NCBI RefSeq assembly: GCF_022096995.1
Contig: NZ_JACXGQ010000006.1
Location: 1-64,000, forward strand
DNA: 64,000 nt
Reading direction: 5' to 3'
DNA from: Yoonia sp. I 8.24
GTDB taxonomy: Bacteria > Pseudomonadota > Alphaproteobacteria > Rhodobacterales > Rhodobacteraceae
Numbering within the stretch: the stretch's first letter is position 1; each line of letters starts with the position of its first letter. The translations under genes and the position numbers were made by a program. Positions 62,539 through 64,000 of this stretch are shown piece by piece. A model generated the notes under the pieces. It had not been told where the DNA came from. It worked only from the letters and a program-made list of their open reading frames with translations, and did no database searches.

Positions 62539-63618
62539 ATGACTAACTCAATCGAAATCAAGAACCTCGACCTGTCCTTTGGCGCCGTTAAGGTGCTGCA
62601 AGACCTAAACCTAAATATTGGGACCGGCGAATTCCTTGTGCTGCTGGGCTCTTCGGGGTGCGGGAAATCAACACTGTTGAACTGCATCGCTGGCCTTCTT
62701 GAGGTCACAGATGGCCAGATTTTTATCAAAGGCAAGAACGTCACCTGGGCAGAACCATCCGAGCGCGGCATCGGCATGGTGTTCCAGTCTTACGCGCTAT
62801 ACCCACAGATGACCGTCAAAGGGAACCTGTCGTTTGGATTGAAAAACGCGCGTGTTCCAAAAGCCGAGATCGAAAAACGTGTCGCACGGGCCGCCGAAAT
62901 CCTGCAAATCGAAGCACTGCTTGATCGTAAGCCCGGTGCCCTGTCGGGTGGGCAACGTCAGCGTGTTGCGATTGGCCGCGCGCTGGTGCGCGATGTGGAT
63001 GTCTTTTTGTTCGATGAACCTTTGTCGAACCTTGACGCCAAGTTGCGTGTTGATCTGCGGGTGGAGTTAAAGCGCCTGCACAACCAGCTACAAAACACGA
63101 TGGTTTACGTGACCCACGATCAGGTTGAGGCGATGACTTTGGCTGACCGGATCGCTGTGATGAAGGGCGGTAAGATTATGCAGCTTGGCACCCCAGATGA
63201 AATCTATAACCAACCGCGTAATCTTTATGTTGCGGATTTTATTGGTAGCCCGTCCATGAATTTTCTAGAGGGAAATTTGGAAGGTGGCGCGTTCATGGTT
63301 GACGACATGACCTTGCCGATGACTGGATATGATTTTGCAGCGCCGCAGACTGCCGATCGCCCGGCCATTATCGGGATCCGTCCTGAACATGTTGTGACCG
63401 GTGAGCTGGTGCGCAATGCGCCGCTGCAATTTGAAGCAGATGTCGATCTGGTTGAACCGATGGGCTCTGACACGTTGGTTTACGCCAAACTTGGCCAGCA
63501 CAGTTTCCGTATCCGGATGGATGGTCAAGCGCGTGTTCACGCGGGCGAGGCATTGGCAATTGGGATCGATCCCGCGCGCGCGTCTTTGTTTGACAAGGCA
63601 ACCGAGGATCGCCTGTGA
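62539..63618 (+). CDS. Sugar ABC transporter ATPase (UgpC/MalK type)
   Basis: The 359-residue ATPase has Walker A GSSGCGKST at 37-45, signature LSGGQ at 135-139, Walker B VFLFDEPLSNLDA and a C-terminal OB-fold/TOBE region (about 240-359) with IRPEHV. It energises CUT1 sugar uptake. It begins 6 bases after permease 2 and overlaps the next gene start. Confidence 0.95.
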   Translation: MTNSIEIKNLDLSFGAVKVLQDLNLNIGTGEFLVLLGSSGCGKSTLLNCIAGLLEVTDGQIFIKGKNVTWAEPSERGIGMVFQSYALYPQMTVKGNLSFGLKNARVPKAEIEKRVARAAEILQIEALLDRKPGALSGGQRQRVAIGRALVRDVDVFLFDEPLSNLDAKLRVDLRVELKRLHNQLQNTMVYVTHDQVEAMTLADRIAVMKGGKIMQLGTPDEIYNQPRNLYVADFIGSPSMNFLEGNLEGGAFMVDDMTLPMTGYDFAAPQTADRPAIIGIRPEHVVTGELVRNAPLQFEADVDLVEPMGSDTLVYAKLGQHSFRIRMDGQARVHAGEALAIGIDPARASLFDKATEDRL

Positions 63619-64000
63619 CACAGCTAAGTTTGGCGGGTGAATGGGCGCTGTCTGATTACAGTGGCACCTATACCTGCGCAATGCATCTGCCGACTGACGG
63701 TATTACAGCCCTGCGAGAGGCTGGATTGATTGCTGACCCTTATTGGGGCCGCAACGAATATGATTTGCGATGGATCTGCGAACGCGACTGGACGGTCACG
63801 CGCAATTTCGATGCCACCGAAATCGATATAGATTTGGTGCTGTCAGAGGTCGACACGGTCGTAACCGTGCGCGTCAATGATCAAGTCATCCTGACCGCTG
63901 AAAATGCGTTTCGGACTTTCCGGGTGCCGCTGTCACATGTTGCACGCATCGGGGCAAACACAATCAGCATCACCTTTCATTCGCCCGTGGTGGCAGGTGG
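63615..64000 (+). CDS. GH2 beta-mannosidase-like glycoside hydrolase, 5' part
   Basis: GTG 63615 overlaps the ATPase stop by 4 bases and opens a frame of at least 128 codons, cut by the window end. It reads LAGEWALSD, then PYWGRNEYDLRWICERDW and the jelly-roll strand VNDQVILTAENAFRTF, the N-terminal sugar-binding domain of GH2 beta-mannosidases. The catalytic domain is beyond the window. Coupling to the sugar importer suggests intracellular breakdown of mannosides or manno-oligosaccharides. Confidence 0.85.
   Translation, partial: MTQLSLAGEWALSDYSGTYTCAMHLPTDGITALREAGLIADPYWGRNEYDLRWICERDWTVTRNFDATEIDIDLVLSEVDTVVTVRVNDQVILTAENAFRTFRVPLSHVARIGANTISITFHSPVVAG

Overview
The window reads as chromosome of a marine-type alphaproteobacterium of the Rhodobacteraceae (Roseobacter group). 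This is inferred from gene families and order: rpmH-rnpA-yidD, serA-serC with a serC-type leader next to divergent serB, a CenR-like regulator beside ribA, dapD and dapE, and an AttH-type ABC operon. No 16S rRNA is present, so genus is not assigned. GC content is moderate, and bases 1 to about 6,000 look visibly AT-richer than the rest.

Region 1 (1-14,600) is accessory. It opens with a decayed RND efflux pump gene, then holds small regulator-plus-target modules, most with a readable operator: an HxlR regulator with two matched inverted repeats; a TetR regulator divergent from a three-gene membrane/unknown operon; an ArsR regulator divergent from a Cys-tailed DUF6428 protein; an ArsR-SRPBCC-MAPEG operon under a palindrome with 17-bp arms; a divergent LysR/SDR pair; and a TetR repressor facing a thiolase and Tat-exported hydrolase. 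A MATE exporter, a Glyoxalase_8-type protein and a small kinase follow.

Region 2 (15,000-40,300) is mostly housekeeping: tRNA-Arg(ACG), a histidine kinase/flavoprotein/VTT membrane protein operon, ribosome and tRNA functions (rpmH, rnpA, yidD, ttcA), envelope functions (an OmpA/phosphate-binding fusion, lolA, a lytic transglycosylase), stress proteins (hspQ, yaaA), a second thiolase, a five-gene ABC/AttH/FMN/FAD operon, and the whole phosphorylated serine pathway (serA, serC, serB).

Region 3 (40,300-58,100) carries a Cys/Met PLP enzyme whose 3' end and the neighbouring terminator are partly duplicated around two unknown genes, the CenR-like regulator, ribA, peptidoglycan enzymes, rppH, rnr, and the lysine/diaminopimelate genes dapE and dapD. 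A secreted beta-helix/RTX protein and a lipoprotein lie in the opposite orientation between dapE and the dapD gene set.

Region 4 (58,100-64,000) is a sugar-uptake locus: a gluconate kinase, a LacI repressor with three matched operator-like sites, a substrate-binding protein, two permeases, an ATPase and the start of a GH2 beta-mannosidase-like gene cut by the window edge. It probably imports and degrades mannosides or related glycosides.
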